Source: Verrucomicrobiota bacterium | GTDB lineage: Bacteria > Verrucomicrobiota > Verrucomicrobiia > Limisphaerales > JACRJY01 | DNA length: 64,000 nt | Direction of reading: 5' to 3' | NCBI GenBank assembly: GCA_016235585.1 | Contig: JACRJY010000100.1 | Location: 1 to 64,000 of the forward strand | Part shown: in pieces, positions 19,878 through 28,819 of the stretch | Numbering within the stretch: the first letter of the stretch is position 1 | Layout of the letters: the number at the start of each line of letters is the position of its first letter | The notes under the pieces: model-generated | Database searches by the model: none | The model's input: the letters and a program-made list of their open reading frames with translations, nothing else | Told to the model about the DNA's origin: nothing | Translations under genes and position numbers: made by a program

Positions 19878-21309
19878 ACCCTTCTTCCCCTGTGCCGGTG
19901 CCCGCGCGCTGCACGCGCCGACGCGCCGCGAGTTCATCTACAGTCTGGGCACGAGCCTGGGCAGCGTGGCGTTCACCGCGATGATGGCGCGCGATGCGAG
20001 CGCGGCGGAGAAGATCAGCCCGCTCGCACCGAAGGCCGGACATCTTCCCGCGAAGGCGAAGAGCTGCATCTTCCTGATGATGGAGGGCGGGCCGTCGCAC
20101 ATCGACACGTTTGACCCGAAGCCGGAGCTGGAGAAGCAGCACCTCAAGGAATTCGTGCGCGAGGGGAAGCAGAAGTCCGCGATGGAAAGCGGCAAGCGCT
20201 ACTACGTGAAAAGCCCGTTCAAGTTCCGCAAGGCCGGTCAGAGCGGCGCGGACATGGCGGAGAACTGGGAGCACCTCGCAAAGGTCGCCGACGAGATCTG
20301 TTTCTGGCGCGGCTGCCAGGTGGACTCGGTGAATCATCCGACTGCGATGTATCAGATGAATTGCGGCAACCGCTTCGGCGGCGACCCGGGCCTCGGCGCG
20401 TGGGTGAACTACGGCCTCGGCTCGGTGAACCAGGATTTACCCGGCTTCATTGTGCTACCGGAGGTGTCGTATCCGCAGGGCGGCGCGGCGAATTGGAGCA
20501 ATGGCTATCTCCCCGCGAGCTTTCAGGGCACGCCGCTGCGCGCGAAAGGCTCGCCCATTCTCGACCTCACGCCGCCCGCCGGCATCACGCCGGAACATCA
20601 GCGCGCCAATCTCGACCTGCTCGCCAAGCTCAACATCGCGCACGCGGCGCAGCATCCCGGCCACGACGAACTCGCCGCGCGCATGGACAATTACGAACTC
20701 GCCTTCCGCATGCAGATGCAAGTGCCGGAGACACTCGACCTCTCGAAGGAAGACGCGAAGACCAAGGAGAGCTACGGCATCGGCAAGGACGCGACGGATT
20801 CGTTCGGCCGCAAATGTCTCCTCGCGCGCAAGCTTGTCGAGAAAGGCGTGCGCTTCATCCAGCTCTACAACGGCACGTGGGACAGTCACGATTACATCGA
20901 ACGCGCCCACGGCAATCTCGTCCGCGGCGTTGACCAACCCATCGCCGCGCTCATCGCCGACCTCAAACAGCGCGGCCTGCTCGACAGCACGCTCCTCGTG
21001 TGGTGCGGCGAGTTCGGCCGCACGCCCGACAACGGCGTGCGCGGCGGCACCGCCTACGGCCGCGACCACAACCCGAACGCGATGACCATCTGGCTCGCCG
21101 GCGGCGGTTGCAAAGCGGGCACCACGCTCGGCATGACCGACGACCTCGGCATGGCCGCCGTTGAAGGCAAAGCGCACGTCCGCGATTTCCATGTCACGCT
21201 GCTGCGCCTGCTCGGCCTCGATGACAACAAACTCACCTACTACCATGCCGGTCGGTTCAAGCAGCTCTCGCAATTTGGCGGCCAGGTCATCAAGGACCTC
21301 ATCGCTTGA
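19867..21309 (+). CDS. DUF1501 domain-containing exported protein
   Basis: The protein has 480 residues from the ATG at 19867, overlapping the end of the previous gene by 11 bp. A Tat-like N-terminus (TRREFIYSLGTSLGSVAF) precedes the DUF1501 domain. Diagnostic motifs are CIFLMMEGGPSHIDTFDPKP, the TWDSHD stretch, and CGEFGRTPDN followed by GRDHNP, which are alkaline-phosphatase-superfamily-like metal sites. DUF1501 proteins are nearly always encoded directly after PSCyt1/DUF1549/DUF1553 genes in Planctomycetota and Verrucomicrobiota and probably act with them outside the cytoplasm; the substrate is unknown. It is intact although its partner gene is interrupted. Confidence 0.92.
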   Translation: MFIKPFFPCAGARALHAPTRREFIYSLGTSLGSVAFTAMMARDASAAEKISPLAPKAGHLPAKAKSCIFLMMEGGPSHIDTFDPKPELEKQHLKEFVREGKQKSAMESGKRYYVKSPFKFRKAGQSGADMAENWEHLAKVADEICFWRGCQVDSVNHPTAMYQMNCGNRFGGDPGLGAWVNYGLGSVNQDLPGFIVLPEVSYPQGGAANWSNGYLPASFQGTPLRAKGSPILDLTPPAGITPEHQRANLDLLAKLNIAHAAQHPGHDELAARMDNYELAFRMQMQVPETLDLSKEDAKTKESYGIGKDATDSFGRKCLLARKLVEKGVRFIQLYNGTWDSHDYIERAHGNLVRGVDQPIAALIADLKQRGLLDSTLLVWCGEFGRTPDNGVRGGTAYGRDHNPNAMTIWLAGGGCKAGTTLGMTDDLGMAAVEGKAHVRDFHVTLLRLLGLDDNKLTYYHAGRFKQLSQFGGQVIKDLIA

Positions 21310-21355
21310 GGAGAGTGAATTTCCTCCCGGTTGCTTCACGTCTCTTTCCACCATC

Positions 21356-22681
21356 ATGAGAATCGTCATCATCCTGTTTGCGTTGCTGTCCCTCCACGCC
21401 GCCATTCATTCCGCCGAGTGGCCGCAGTGGCGCGGGCCGGATGGCCAGGGTCACGCCAAAGCTGCCGGGCTTCCGGCAAATTTCAGCGAGTCGCAGAATG
21501 TCGCGTGGAAGACGGAAATCCCCGGGCGCGGCTGGTCGTCGCCGGTGATTGATGGCCGCCAAGTCTGGCTGACCACCGCCGTCGAAACCGAGGCGAAGCC
21601 CGAAGACGCGCAGCGCCGGCTCAAGACGAACACCGGCGACCAGCCGCTGACGCTTTTGGAAAAGGTTGAGTTGCGCGCGGTGTGCGTGGATCGCGACAGC
21701 GGGAAACTGCTCCACAACATTTTGCTGCTCACCGCGCGCGAGCCGCAGTGGGTTCACCGGCTCAACAGTTACGCTTCGCCCACGCCGGTGCTCGACGGCG
21801 GAAAACTCTACGCCCACTTCGGCGCGCTTGGCACCGCCTGCCTCGACACGCGCACCGGCAAAGTGTTGTGGATGAGCACGAGCGTCGTGGTGATGCACGA
21901 GAATGGCCCCGGCAGCTCACCGATCCTCTGGCAGGACAAGCTCATCTTCCACATGGACGGCAGCGACCGGCAGTTCATCGCCGCGCTCGACACGCGCACG
22001 GGCAAGCCTGCGTGGCGAACCGAGCGCAGCGGCGAAATGAATCCGCGCGGACAGCAGCGCAAATGCTACGGCACGCCGCTCGTGCTGGAGGTGAACGGCA
22101 AGCCACAGGTTATTTCGCCCGCCGCCGACTGGGTCTACGGCTACGAACCCGCGACGGGCAGGGAGCTGTGGAAAATTCCCTACGGCCAGCTCGGCTTTTC
22201 GATCACGCCGCGGCCCGTCGCCGGGCACGGGATGATTTTCATGAGCACCGGCTTCGGCAAAAAGCAGATGCTTGCCATCAAATACGCCGGCCTGCCCGCT
22301 CCCGAAATCGCGTGGCGCTACACCAAGGGCATCCCAACCCTGCCCTCGCCGCTGCTCACCGGCAGCGAACTGATCTTCGTGGACGACGGCGGATTTGTGA
22401 CGTGCCTCGACGCGCTCACCGGCAGGGAACATTACCGCGAACGCCTCGCCGGCAACTTCAGCTCCTCGCCCATTCTCGCCGACGGGAAAATCTACATCGG
22501 CAACCGCGAGGGCGCGGTCTTCGTGTTCGCGCCGGGCCGGGAGTTCAAGCTGCTCGCCAAGAACCAGCTCGACTCCGGTGTGATGGCGACTCCGGCGGCG
22601 GTGGATCGCGCGCTGTTCATCCGCACGGAAAAGGGATTGTTTCGCCTGGAGAACAAAAGCAGCGCGACGGCGGCGAATTGA
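21356..22681 (+). CDS. PQQ-binding-like beta-propeller protein
   Basis: The protein has 441 residues with a signal peptide ([20 protein letters not shown]). The mature protein starts with [11 protein letters not shown], the standard N-terminus of PVC outer-membrane-assembly-type PQQ-like propellers. Repeated blades carry motifs such as [24 protein letters not shown] and [11 protein letters not shown]. These proteins have the fold of quinoprotein dehydrogenases and BamB but commonly lack enzymatic activity. It is probably periplasmic and lies 46 bp after the DUF1501 gene, so it is likely in the same transcript. Confidence 0.88.
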   Translation: MRIVIILFALLSLHAAIHSAEWPQWRGPDGQGHAKAAGLPANFSESQNVAWKTEIPGRGWSSPVIDGRQVWLTTAVETEAKPEDAQRRLKTNTGDQPLTLLEKVELRAVCVDRDSGKLLHNILLLTAREPQWVHRLNSYASPTPVLDGGKLYAHFGALGTACLDTRTGKVLWMSTSVVVMHENGPGSSPILWQDKLIFHMDGSDRQFIAALDTRTGKPAWRTERSGEMNPRGQQRKCYGTPLVLEVNGKPQVISPAADWVYGYEPATGRELWKIPYGQLGFSITPRPVAGHGMIFMSTGFGKKQMLAIKYAGLPAPEIAWRYTKGIPTLPSPLLTGSELIFVDDGGFVTCLDALTGREHYRERLAGNFSSSPILADGKIYIGNREGAVFVFAPGREFKLLAKNQLDSGVMATPAAVDRALFIRTEKGLFRLENKSSATAAN

Positions 22682-22712
22682 AGGCCCACCCGCGCCGGGT
22701 GCGGCCCAAAAG

Positions 22713-23423
22713 TCACGCCGCCTTCGCCGCCGGCTTTTCCAGCAGCGCGGCAATCATGCTCTCGAAGATGAACCGTCCGTCCGCGCTGCCGAGGATTTCC
22801 TCGCTGGCGCGGTCGGGATGCGGCATGAGACCGGCCACGTTGCGGCGCTCGTTGCAGAGGCCGGCGATGTTCAGCAGCGAGCCGTTCGGATTCGAGGTTT
22901 CGGTCAACTCGCCTTTTGCATCGCAGTATTGCCAGAGGATTTGATGGTTCGACTTCAGCCCGGCGAGCGTGGCTTCGTCGGCGAAGTAGCAGCCCTCACC
23001 GTGCGCGATGGGGATTTTCAGCAGCTTGTCGCGCGGAATTTTGCACGTGAACGGCGAGTCGAAGCTCGCGGTCTTGAGGAACACCTGCTCGCAGTGAAAC
23101 TGGAGATCGCGGTTGCGGATGAGCGCGCCGGGCAGCAGCCCCGCCTCGCAGAGAATCTGGAAGCCGTTGCAGATGCCGAGCACCAGCCCGCCGTGGTCGG
23201 CGAACTGCTTCACCGCCTGCATCACCGGGCTGAAGCGCGCGATGGCCCCGCAGCGCAAATAATCTCCGTAGCTGAAGCCGCCGGGCACGATGACGGCGTC
23301 GGCGGCACCGAGCGAAGTCTCCTTGTGCCAGACGAGGCCGCTGGTGTGGCCGAGCACGCGCACGGCGTGGACGCAATCCTGGTCGCAGTTGCTGGCGGGA
23401 AATTGGAGGACGACGAAGTGCAT
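22713..23423 (-). CDS. purQ: Phosphoribosylformylglycinamidine synthase, glutaminase subunit
   Basis: The protein has 236 residues. It is a class I glutamine amidotransferase with the nucleophile Cys85 in [12 protein letters not shown] and the His/Glu pair in [12 protein letters not shown]. It releases ammonia from glutamine for the FGAR-to-FGAM step of purine synthesis, working with PurS and PurL. The insert typical of PurQ ([21 protein letters not shown]) is present. It is preceded on the same strand by purS. An 84-bp gap filled with two kinds of heptamer repeat separates them. purL is not in the window. Confidence 0.95.
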   Translation of the reverse strand: MHFVVLQFPASNCDQDCVHAVRVLGHTSGLVWHKETSLGAADAVIVPGGFSYGDYLRCGAIARFSPVMQAVKQFADHGGLVLGICNGFQILCEAGLLPGALIRNRDLQFHCEQVFLKTASFDSPFTCKIPRDKLLKIPIAHGEGCYFADEATLAGLKSNHQILWQYCDAKGELTETSNPNGSLLNIAGLCNERRNVAGLMPHPDRASEEILGSADGRFIFESMIAALLEKPAAKAA

Positions 23424-23434
23424 TTCAAATTTTT

Positions 23435-23500
23435 GATTTACGATTTACGATTTACGCGCGAATCCGCAAGAGCCTCGTCAATCGCATATCGCATATCGCA
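23435..23500. repeat. Two different heptamer tandem arrays between purS and purQ
   Basis: GATTTAC is repeated three times (23435-23455), and ATCGCAT occurs twice plus six bases of a third copy (23481-23500). Both have period 7 but unrelated unit sequences. They fill the gap between purS and purQ. Confidence 0.85.
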
Positions 23501-23507
23501 AATTCAC

Positions 23508-23750
23508 TCACTCGATTTCCAGCCGGTAATCCTCGATCACCGGGTTGCTCAAAAACTTGTGTGCCGCCTCATTGAGCGCGGCGTGCGCGGCGGCCTTGTC
23601 CGTGCCGGGCGCGAGGTCAATTTCCAGATACTTGCCCACGTGGACGCCGGTCACGCCGGTGTAGCCCATGTGCGCGAGCGCGCTCTGCACCGTCTTGCCC
23701 TGCGGATCGAGCACGGCCTTTTTCGGAGTGATGATGATCTTTGCTTTCAT
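23508..23750 (-). CDS. purS: Phosphoribosylformylglycinamidine synthase subunit PurS
   Basis: The protein has 80 residues from the ATG at 23748-23750, the normal PurS length. It shows the family pattern KAKIIITPKKAVLDPQGKTV, then ALAHMGYTG, VGKYLEIDL and FLSNPVIEDYRLEIE at the C-terminus. It forms the small structural subunit of the FGAM synthase complex with PurQ and PurL in bacteria lacking the large single-chain PurL. It is followed by purQ on the same strand. Confidence 0.95.
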   Translation of the reverse strand: MKAKIIITPKKAVLDPQGKTVQSALAHMGYTGVTGVHVGKYLEIDLAPGTDKAAAHAALNEAAHKFLSNPVIEDYRLEIE

Positions 23751-24147
23751 GTCGGGGCGGGTGTCCCGCCAAAGTCCGGCGATGTTGGGGAAAGCAGGCC
23801 GGGCGCGCGAGCAGTTTTTTTTTGAGCTTTCCTCCACCCTTTCGAGAAATGAAATTCAACCGCCTCATGAACTAGCCGCCAACCCGAGGATTGGAGGCCG
23901 CTTTGCGTGCCGATCAGTCCCCTCGCCCCGGCCCTTCCCTTCCGAGGAGGAAGGGAAGGGCCGGCGGATTTCACCGAAAACAGCGGGAAACCGGAAATCA
24001 CCGGCGCATTTTTCGGTTGCCGCCAGTTGCCGCGGCGCGGCACGCTCGATCCCGTTGCCATGATGAATATGCCGCGCCACGCGCCAGTCCGCTTTGTTGG
24101 TTCCATGCTGCGTCGCACTAACACATAAAGTCAGCCGTTTTTCTCCC
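23751..24147. other. 397-bp intergenic region with one strong palindrome
   Basis: No gene is supported here. The region separates the divergent purS and the Gfo/Idh/MocA gene, so it should hold both promoters, but I cannot place either with confidence. A perfect 14-bp inverted repeat, GGCCCTTCCCTTCC at 23930-23943 and its complement at 23949-23962, has a 5-nt loop. It has no U-tract. Confidence 0.5.
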
Positions 24148-25467
24148 ATGCACTCCCCTATTGATCCCAATCCTTCGCGCCGTGAATTTTTGAAAGCTTC
24201 GTCCACTCTCGCTGCCGGCGGCGCGCTGGCGTCGGGCCTCGGATTTCCGTCCGTCGCGCTCGGCGCGGCGACGGGCGACAAGTTGAAGATCGGCTTCGTC
24301 GGCTGCGGCGGGCGCGGCACGGGCGCGGCCAGGCAGGCGTTGAGCGCCGACAGCAACGTCGAGCTTTACGCGATGGCCGACGTGCTGCCGGAAAAAATCG
24401 AGAAGAGCCTCGAAGCGCTGAAAACCCAGGCCGAACCGCAGAAGTTCAACATCCCGCCGGAGCGGCGCTTCGTCGGGCTGGACGCGTATCAGAAGGTGAT
24501 CAATTCCGGCGTGGACGTGGTCATCCTCACCACGCCGCCGGGATTTCGCCCGATGCAGTTCAAGGCGGCGGTCGAGGCGGGCAAGCATATCTTCCTCGAA
24601 AAGCCGATGGCCACCGATGCGCCGGGCCTGCGCTCGGTGATGGCGAGCGTCCAGAAGGCGAAGGAGAAGAAGCTCGCGGTTGTCGCGGGATTCTGCCTGC
24701 GCTATGACGCGCCGCGCCGCGCGTTCTTCCGCCAGATTCACGACGGGGCCATCGGCGAGATCAAGGCGCTCTATCACAGCTACCTCACCGGCCCGGTGAA
24801 GCCGATGCCGCCCGCCAGCGAGCGGCCCGCTGGCATGAGCGACATCGAGTGGCAGGTTCGCAACTGGTATAACTTCACCTGGACCTGCGGCGACGGCCTC
24901 GTCGAGCAGGCCGTTCACAGCGTGGACAAGATGGCGTGGGCGATGAAGGACGTGATGCCCGCCCGCTGCACCGCCGTCGGCGGGCGCATGGCCCCGAACA
25001 ACGAGGGCAACATCTACGATCACATCGAGGTGAACTACGAGTGGGAAAACGGCGTGCGCGGTTTCCTCGCGCAGCGGCAGGTCACCGGCTGTTTTGGCGA
25101 GAACAAGGATCTCATCATGGGCACCAAGGGCAACGCCCACATCGGGCGGCGCGGCAAGGCCGCGACCGTGGAGATTACGGGTGAGAAAAATTGGAGCTAC
25201 TCCGGCCCCACGCCCGACATGTATCAGGTCGAGCACGACGAGTTCTTCGCTAGCATCCGCCGCGGCAAGCCGATCAACAACGGCGACCGTATGTGCACCA
25301 GCACGATGATGGCGATCATGGGCCGCATGGCCGCCTACTCGGGGCTGGAAATCACGTGGGACATGGCGCTCAACTCGCAGGAGCGCCTCGTGCCGGAGCA
25401 TCTTGATTGGAATGGCAAACACGAAGTGCCGCCCATCGCCATGCCGGGGAAGAAGAAGTTTGTTTAG
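24148..25467 (+). CDS. Tat-exported Gfo/Idh/MocA family oxidoreductase (EKP motif present)
   Basis: The protein has 439 residues. A twin-arginine signal (SRREFLKASSTLAAGGALASG) is followed by a Rossmann NAD(P)-binding motif (KIGFVGCGGRGTGAARQAL). The catalytic-lysine EKP motif is in HIFLEKPMATDAPG, and substrate-domain residues include GGRMAPNNEG and EHDEFFASIRRGKP. Members oxidise or epimerise sugars and cyclitols. The Tat signal means it folds with cofactor in the cytoplasm and acts in the periplasm. The ATG at 24148 is 12 codons before the twin-arginine motif. A paralogue at 26735 shares the whole layout but has lost EKP. Confidence 0.92.
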   Translation: MHSPIDPNPSRREFLKASSTLAAGGALASGLGFPSVALGAATGDKLKIGFVGCGGRGTGAARQALSADSNVELYAMADVLPEKIEKSLEALKTQAEPQKFNIPPERRFVGLDAYQKVINSGVDVVILTTPPGFRPMQFKAAVEAGKHIFLEKPMATDAPGLRSVMASVQKAKEKKLAVVAGFCLRYDAPRRAFFRQIHDGAIGEIKALYHSYLTGPVKPMPPASERPAGMSDIEWQVRNWYNFTWTCGDGLVEQAVHSVDKMAWAMKDVMPARCTAVGGRMAPNNEGNIYDHIEVNYEWENGVRGFLAQRQVTGCFGENKDLIMGTKGNAHIGRRGKAATVEITGEKNWSYSGPTPDMYQVEHDEFFASIRRGKPINNGDRMCTSTMMAIMGRMAAYSGLEITWDMALNSQERLVPEHLDWNGKHEVPPIAMPGKKKFV

Positions 25468-25472
25468 AGCGT

Positions 25473-25561
25473 GTTTTCAAAATGGCATTGGCGTGGTGAC
25501 CCGCTCGGTAGCGCAGGATGCCATCCTGCGCTACGCCGCTGGCGTCGGTCATTTTGAAAAC
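25473..25561. repeat. Nested palindromic element with 12-bp terminal inverted repeats
   Basis: GTTTTCAAAATG at 25473-25484 is the exact reverse complement of CATTTTGAAAAC at 25550-25561. Inside it, GTAGCGCAGGA at 25508-25518 and TCCTGCGCTAC at 25524-25534 form a second perfect palindrome. The inner core resembles one at 40945-40965. No ORF is present, so it looks like a small non-autonomous repeat. Confidence 0.85.
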
Positions 25562-25712
25562 CCGCCCGCAGGCGGTTCTCGCAAGATTTATTGCGGTGCA
25601 GGGATGCGGGCGTTGAAGCGGACTGAAGCTCGCGCGCCGGAGCGCGGCGTTCACGCTGCTTCTGCGCCTGATGCAGTTCGGGGTGATTTGGCAAAAGCCA
25701 CCAGTCACAAAA

Positions 25713-26738
25713 ATGAAACACAACGCTGCCAAACCCGGTTCGCGCCGGTGGTTTCTGAAAACATCCGCCGCCGCGCTGTGTGGCGGGGCGGTCGTTTCCC
25801 GAGTCGGTTTTCCGCAGGCGGTTCGCGCCGCGCCGGGCAGGCTGGTTTCGCTTTCGCACAATCCCGGCACCGGCGCTTACGACTTCGAGACCGCGCAGAT
25901 GTCGGGGAGCATCCAGCCGGAAGGCCCGTATCATGGCGTGACGCACCTCGTGGACAAGCGCATCGGGCGCGAACTGACGGACAAGCGTTACTCCGCGCTC
26001 AATCTCTTCCGCCTCTTTTCCGTCAACCTCGGCATGGGCACGCCGCGTTCGATGGAACGCAAGGTCAAGGCGACGGACACCGCCGTGGAAATTACCTGGC
26101 CCGCGACCGAAGCGCACCAGGGCGAAATCACCGCGCGCTACGAGGTGCGCGATCCGGACGCGATTGACCTGACAATGACGCTGCGTGTGCGCGGCACTTA
26201 CGCGGGCTACGAACTGCTGCTGCCGAGCTATTTCGACAAGACCCTGATTCCGCACGTCTATCTGAAGCGCCGGGCCGTCAGCACCAAGCCGACTGACGTG
26301 GATCTGGTCGTGCCGATGTTCAACGAAGTTTTTCGCGGCTGCGGGCTGGTCTTCCCACGCGACGCGCACGCGGCGAGGCGGCCCTTCGACGGGCGCTGGG
26401 AGCGCAGCGAATACAAGATGCCGACCGCGCCGTTTCTGCCGGTGCGGCACTACGCGCACCCACTGGCGTTCATGACCGACGCGGAGAAGAAGCTGGCCGT
26501 CGTGCTGATGATGCGCCGCGAGAGATGCTCGGCGATCAGCGCGCGTTATTTCTCCGAGCGCGACGAGGAGCGCGCGACCAGCTACAGCGCGTTTGATTTT
26601 CTCGTGTTCGGCGACGACCTGCTGCCCGGCGACACGCGCACCGCCAAAATCCGCCTCGCGCTGACGCCGCTGGACGCCGAGATGTCGCAGCCGCTGAAGC
26701 TGCATCAGAAGTTTCTCGATGAACGAGACGGCGTATGA
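25713..26738 (+). CDS. Tat-exported protein of unknown function
   Basis: The protein has 341 residues from the ATG at 25713, 12 codons before the RRWFLKTSAAALCGGA twin-arginine signal. The mature protein is beta-rich with many charged strands (AVEITWPATEAHQGEITARYEVRD, YAGYELLLPSYFDKTLIPHVYL) and resembles a beta-sandwich carbohydrate-active or lectin-like fold, but I recognise no family. It lies between two Gfo/Idh/MocA genes and its stop overlaps the start of the second (ATGA). A role in sugar handling together with them is plausible only from context. Confidence 0.7.
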   Translation: MKHNAAKPGSRRWFLKTSAAALCGGAVVSRVGFPQAVRAAPGRLVSLSHNPGTGAYDFETAQMSGSIQPEGPYHGVTHLVDKRIGRELTDKRYSALNLFRLFSVNLGMGTPRSMERKVKATDTAVEITWPATEAHQGEITARYEVRDPDAIDLTMTLRVRGTYAGYELLLPSYFDKTLIPHVYLKRRAVSTKPTDVDLVVPMFNEVFRGCGLVFPRDAHAARRPFDGRWERSEYKMPTAPFLPVRHYAHPLAFMTDAEKKLAVVLMMRRERCSAISARYFSERDEERATSYSAFDFLVFGDDLLPGDTRTAKIRLALTPLDAEMSQPLKLHQKFLDERDGV

Positions 26739-28174
26739 AGAAGAAACTCGAAATCCGAATGACGAAATCCGAAGGAAACCCGAAATCCGAAACACGAACC
26801 AGCGACGCTCCACCGTCCGAACAGACTCGGACTTCGAGCTTCGAGCTTCCTTCGGATTTCGGATTTCGAGCTTCGGACTTTGGGGCGAACAATCCCGCCT
26901 CCCGCCGCGAGTTCCTGAAAACCTCCACGACCACGGCGCTCGGCGGCGCGCTGGTTTCCGAAATCAGTTTCCCGGCCGTCACCTCCGCCGCGCCGAACAG
27001 CGACAAGTTGCGCATCGGACTCGTCGGCTGCGGCGGGCGCGGCACGGGCGCGGTGGCGCAGGCCTTCAATGCCGACAGCAACTGTGAACTCACGGCGCTG
27101 GGCGACGTGTTCGAGGAAAGTCTGCAAAAGAGCCTGCAAATTCTCCGCACCCAGTCGCCGGACAAGGTCAAGGTGACGCCCGACCGTTGTTTCCTCGGCT
27201 TCGACGCGTATCAGAAAGTCATCGCCAGCGGTGTGGACGTGGTGTTCCTGACCACGCCGCCGGGATTCCGTCCGGTTCATCTCAAGGCCGCCATCGAGGC
27301 CGGCAAGCACGCCTTCATCGAAATCACCGCCGGCGTGGACGCGCCCGGCGTCCGCTCGGTGCTGGCGTCGGCGGAACTGGCGCGGAAGAAAAATCTCGGC
27401 ATCCTGTCGGGCTTCTGCTGGCGCTACAACCGTCACGCGCGCGCCGCCTTGGAGCAGATTCGCCAAGGCGTCATCGGAGACGTTCGTTCCGTTTACGCGA
27501 CCTACTACCGCGGCGACCTCACCAGCAAATATCATGGCGAACGCCTGCCGGGGATGACCGACCTGCAATGGATGATTCGCAACTGGCACAACTACACCTG
27601 GCTTTCCGGCGACGTGATTGTCCTGCTCTCGGGCGGGCACAGCGTGGACAAGATGTCGTGGTGGCTGGGCGATGTCATGCCGGCCAAGGCCGTCGCGCTC
27701 GGCAGCCGCGTGTATCCGGCGGAGGGCAACACGTTCGACAACGCCTTCGTGGTTTATGAATACGCCAGCGGCATTCGCGGCTTCCTCGGCTGTCGCGGGC
27801 AGGCGCGTTGTCACGACGACAACTCGGATTACATCACCGGCGCCAAGGGCGTCTGCACGGTCAACGCGCGGGGCGCGGTGATCCAGGGCGACACGAACTG
27901 GCGCTACACCGGGCCGATGACCGCCATGCACCAGAACGAGCAGGACGAATTCTTCGCCTCGATCCGCGCCGGCAGGCCCATCAACGACGGCAAGCGCATG
28001 GCGCACACGACGCTGATGGCCATCATGGGCCGCATGGCCGCCTACACGGGGCAGGAAATCACCTGGGAACAGGCGCTCAATTCGCAGGAGAAACTCGTGC
28101 CGGACGAGCTGAACTGGGACACAAAAGTCGAAATGCCGCCGCTGGCCTTGCCGGGGAAGACGAAGTTTGTGTGA
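26735..28174 (+). CDS. Gfo/Idh/MocA-like protein with repeat-derived N-terminus and no EKP motif
   Basis: The protein has 479 residues. The body matches the family: KLRIGLVGCGGRGTGAVAQAF (Rossmann), FDAYQKVIASGVDVVFLTTPPGF and EQDEFFASIRAGRPIN. The segment that reads FLEKPMATDAPG in the paralogue at 24148 reads FIEITAGVDAPG here, so the catalytic EKP lysine is missing and dehydrogenase activity is doubtful. The twin-arginine signal SRREFLKTSTTTALGG starts only near residue 57. The preceding residues are encoded by a heptad repeat element, and no in-frame start lies between them. The start may be M1 or M9. Confidence 0.85.
   Translation: MKKKLEIRMTKSEGNPKSETRTSDAPPSEQTRTSSFELPSDFGFRASDFGANNPASRREFLKTSTTTALGGALVSEISFPAVTSAAPNSDKLRIGLVGCGGRGTGAVAQAFNADSNCELTALGDVFEESLQKSLQILRTQSPDKVKVTPDRCFLGFDAYQKVIASGVDVVFLTTPPGFRPVHLKAAIEAGKHAFIEITAGVDAPGVRSVLASAELARKKNLGILSGFCWRYNRHARAALEQIRQGVIGDVRSVYATYYRGDLTSKYHGERLPGMTDLQWMIRNWHNYTWLSGDVIVLLSGGHSVDKMSWWLGDVMPAKAVALGSRVYPAEGNTFDNAFVVYEYASGIRGFLGCRGQARCHDDNSDYITGAKGVCTVNARGAVIQGDTNWRYTGPMTAMHQNEQDEFFASIRAGRPINDGKRMAHTTLMAIMGRMAAYTGQEITWEQALNSQEKLVPDELNWDTKVEMPPLALPGKTKFV
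26742..26885. repeat. Heptad inverted array encoding the N-terminus of the Gfo/Idh paralogue
   Basis: The left arm reads GAAATCC GAATGAC and then further GA-rich units of seven; the right arm reads GGACTTC GAGCTTC and related units. The arms are roughly reverse complementary and separated by about 40 bp. The same design occurs at 2018-2195, also at the 5' end of an overlapping downstream gene with a signal sequence. Confidence 0.75.
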
Positions 28175-28332
28175 GGATTCGCTTGGGCGGCGGCTCGACC
28201 GCGAGGACGGACTGCGGACAACGTCTCGAGGATCAACAGTTAGCGAACCAACCGCTTCCGAAGCGGAGCAATGACGCGAAAAGCTGGAATCCGACACTGC
28301 CTTGCTAATCAGGCAGTTGCGTGTCCAGCTCT

Positions 28333-28662
28333 TCAGGAGGCCGACTTTCGATGCCAGGTCTCATTCTCGGTGTAGGTGTAAGTGTAGCTGACCTCATTCT
28401 TGGCGACTGCTTGCAATCGTGCTCTCAAAAAACGACCTGTAGAATTCCAATGGGTGGCGAAGGACAAAACGTCGCCGTCCCACTTGACCTCGAACACGTC
28501 TGCAACCTCCTCATCGTATCGGTCAATGGCACGCACTCTGAAACTTGTGCCGTGCGAGGTGACGATATACTCGATCTCACTCCCATACTCAGTGCCACTG
28601 ACCCAACTGCCGACGAGCGGATGCTTCTTCGTGCTCTCCTTTTTGTGGCGGGGCTTTGGCAT
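28333..28662 (-). CDS. Hypothetical protein, lower GC than neighbours
   Basis: The protein has 109 residues with a basic start (MPKPRHKKESTKKH). It then looks like a small beta-barrel, with the strand pattern GTEYGSEIEYIV, SFRVRAIDRYDEEVADVFEVKWDGDV and SYTYTYTENETWHR. I do not recognise the family. Base composition is visibly lower in GC than flanking genes, suggesting transfer. A GTTAGGC heptamer, matching the GTTRRRY core of integron recombination sites, lies on the same strand 13 nt upstream of the ATG, but no complete attC is seen. Confidence 0.6.
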   Translation of the reverse strand: MPKPRHKKESTKKHPLVGSWVSGTEYGSEIEYIVTSHGTSFRVRAIDRYDEEVADVFEVKWDGDVLSFATHWNSTGRFLRARLQAVAKNEVSYTYTYTENETWHRKSAS

Positions 28663-28819
28663 GGCGTGCGTGTCGGCCTAACTATGAACATACGACGCGG
28701 CGTGCACGGGAGCATGCACGGTTGATTTTTGCACCGGCGCGGGTTTTCATGGGGTTATGAAAACAGACCTGCGAATTTCTGGGAAGGATTTTCCCCGCAA
28801 CCAAACGCTCAAGGCAGCC

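Noticed and set aside
23930-23962. GGCCCTTCCCTTCC palindrome as a terminator
   Set aside because: It has no U-tract and lies upstream of both divergent genes, so it cannot terminate either. It is kept only as a palindrome.
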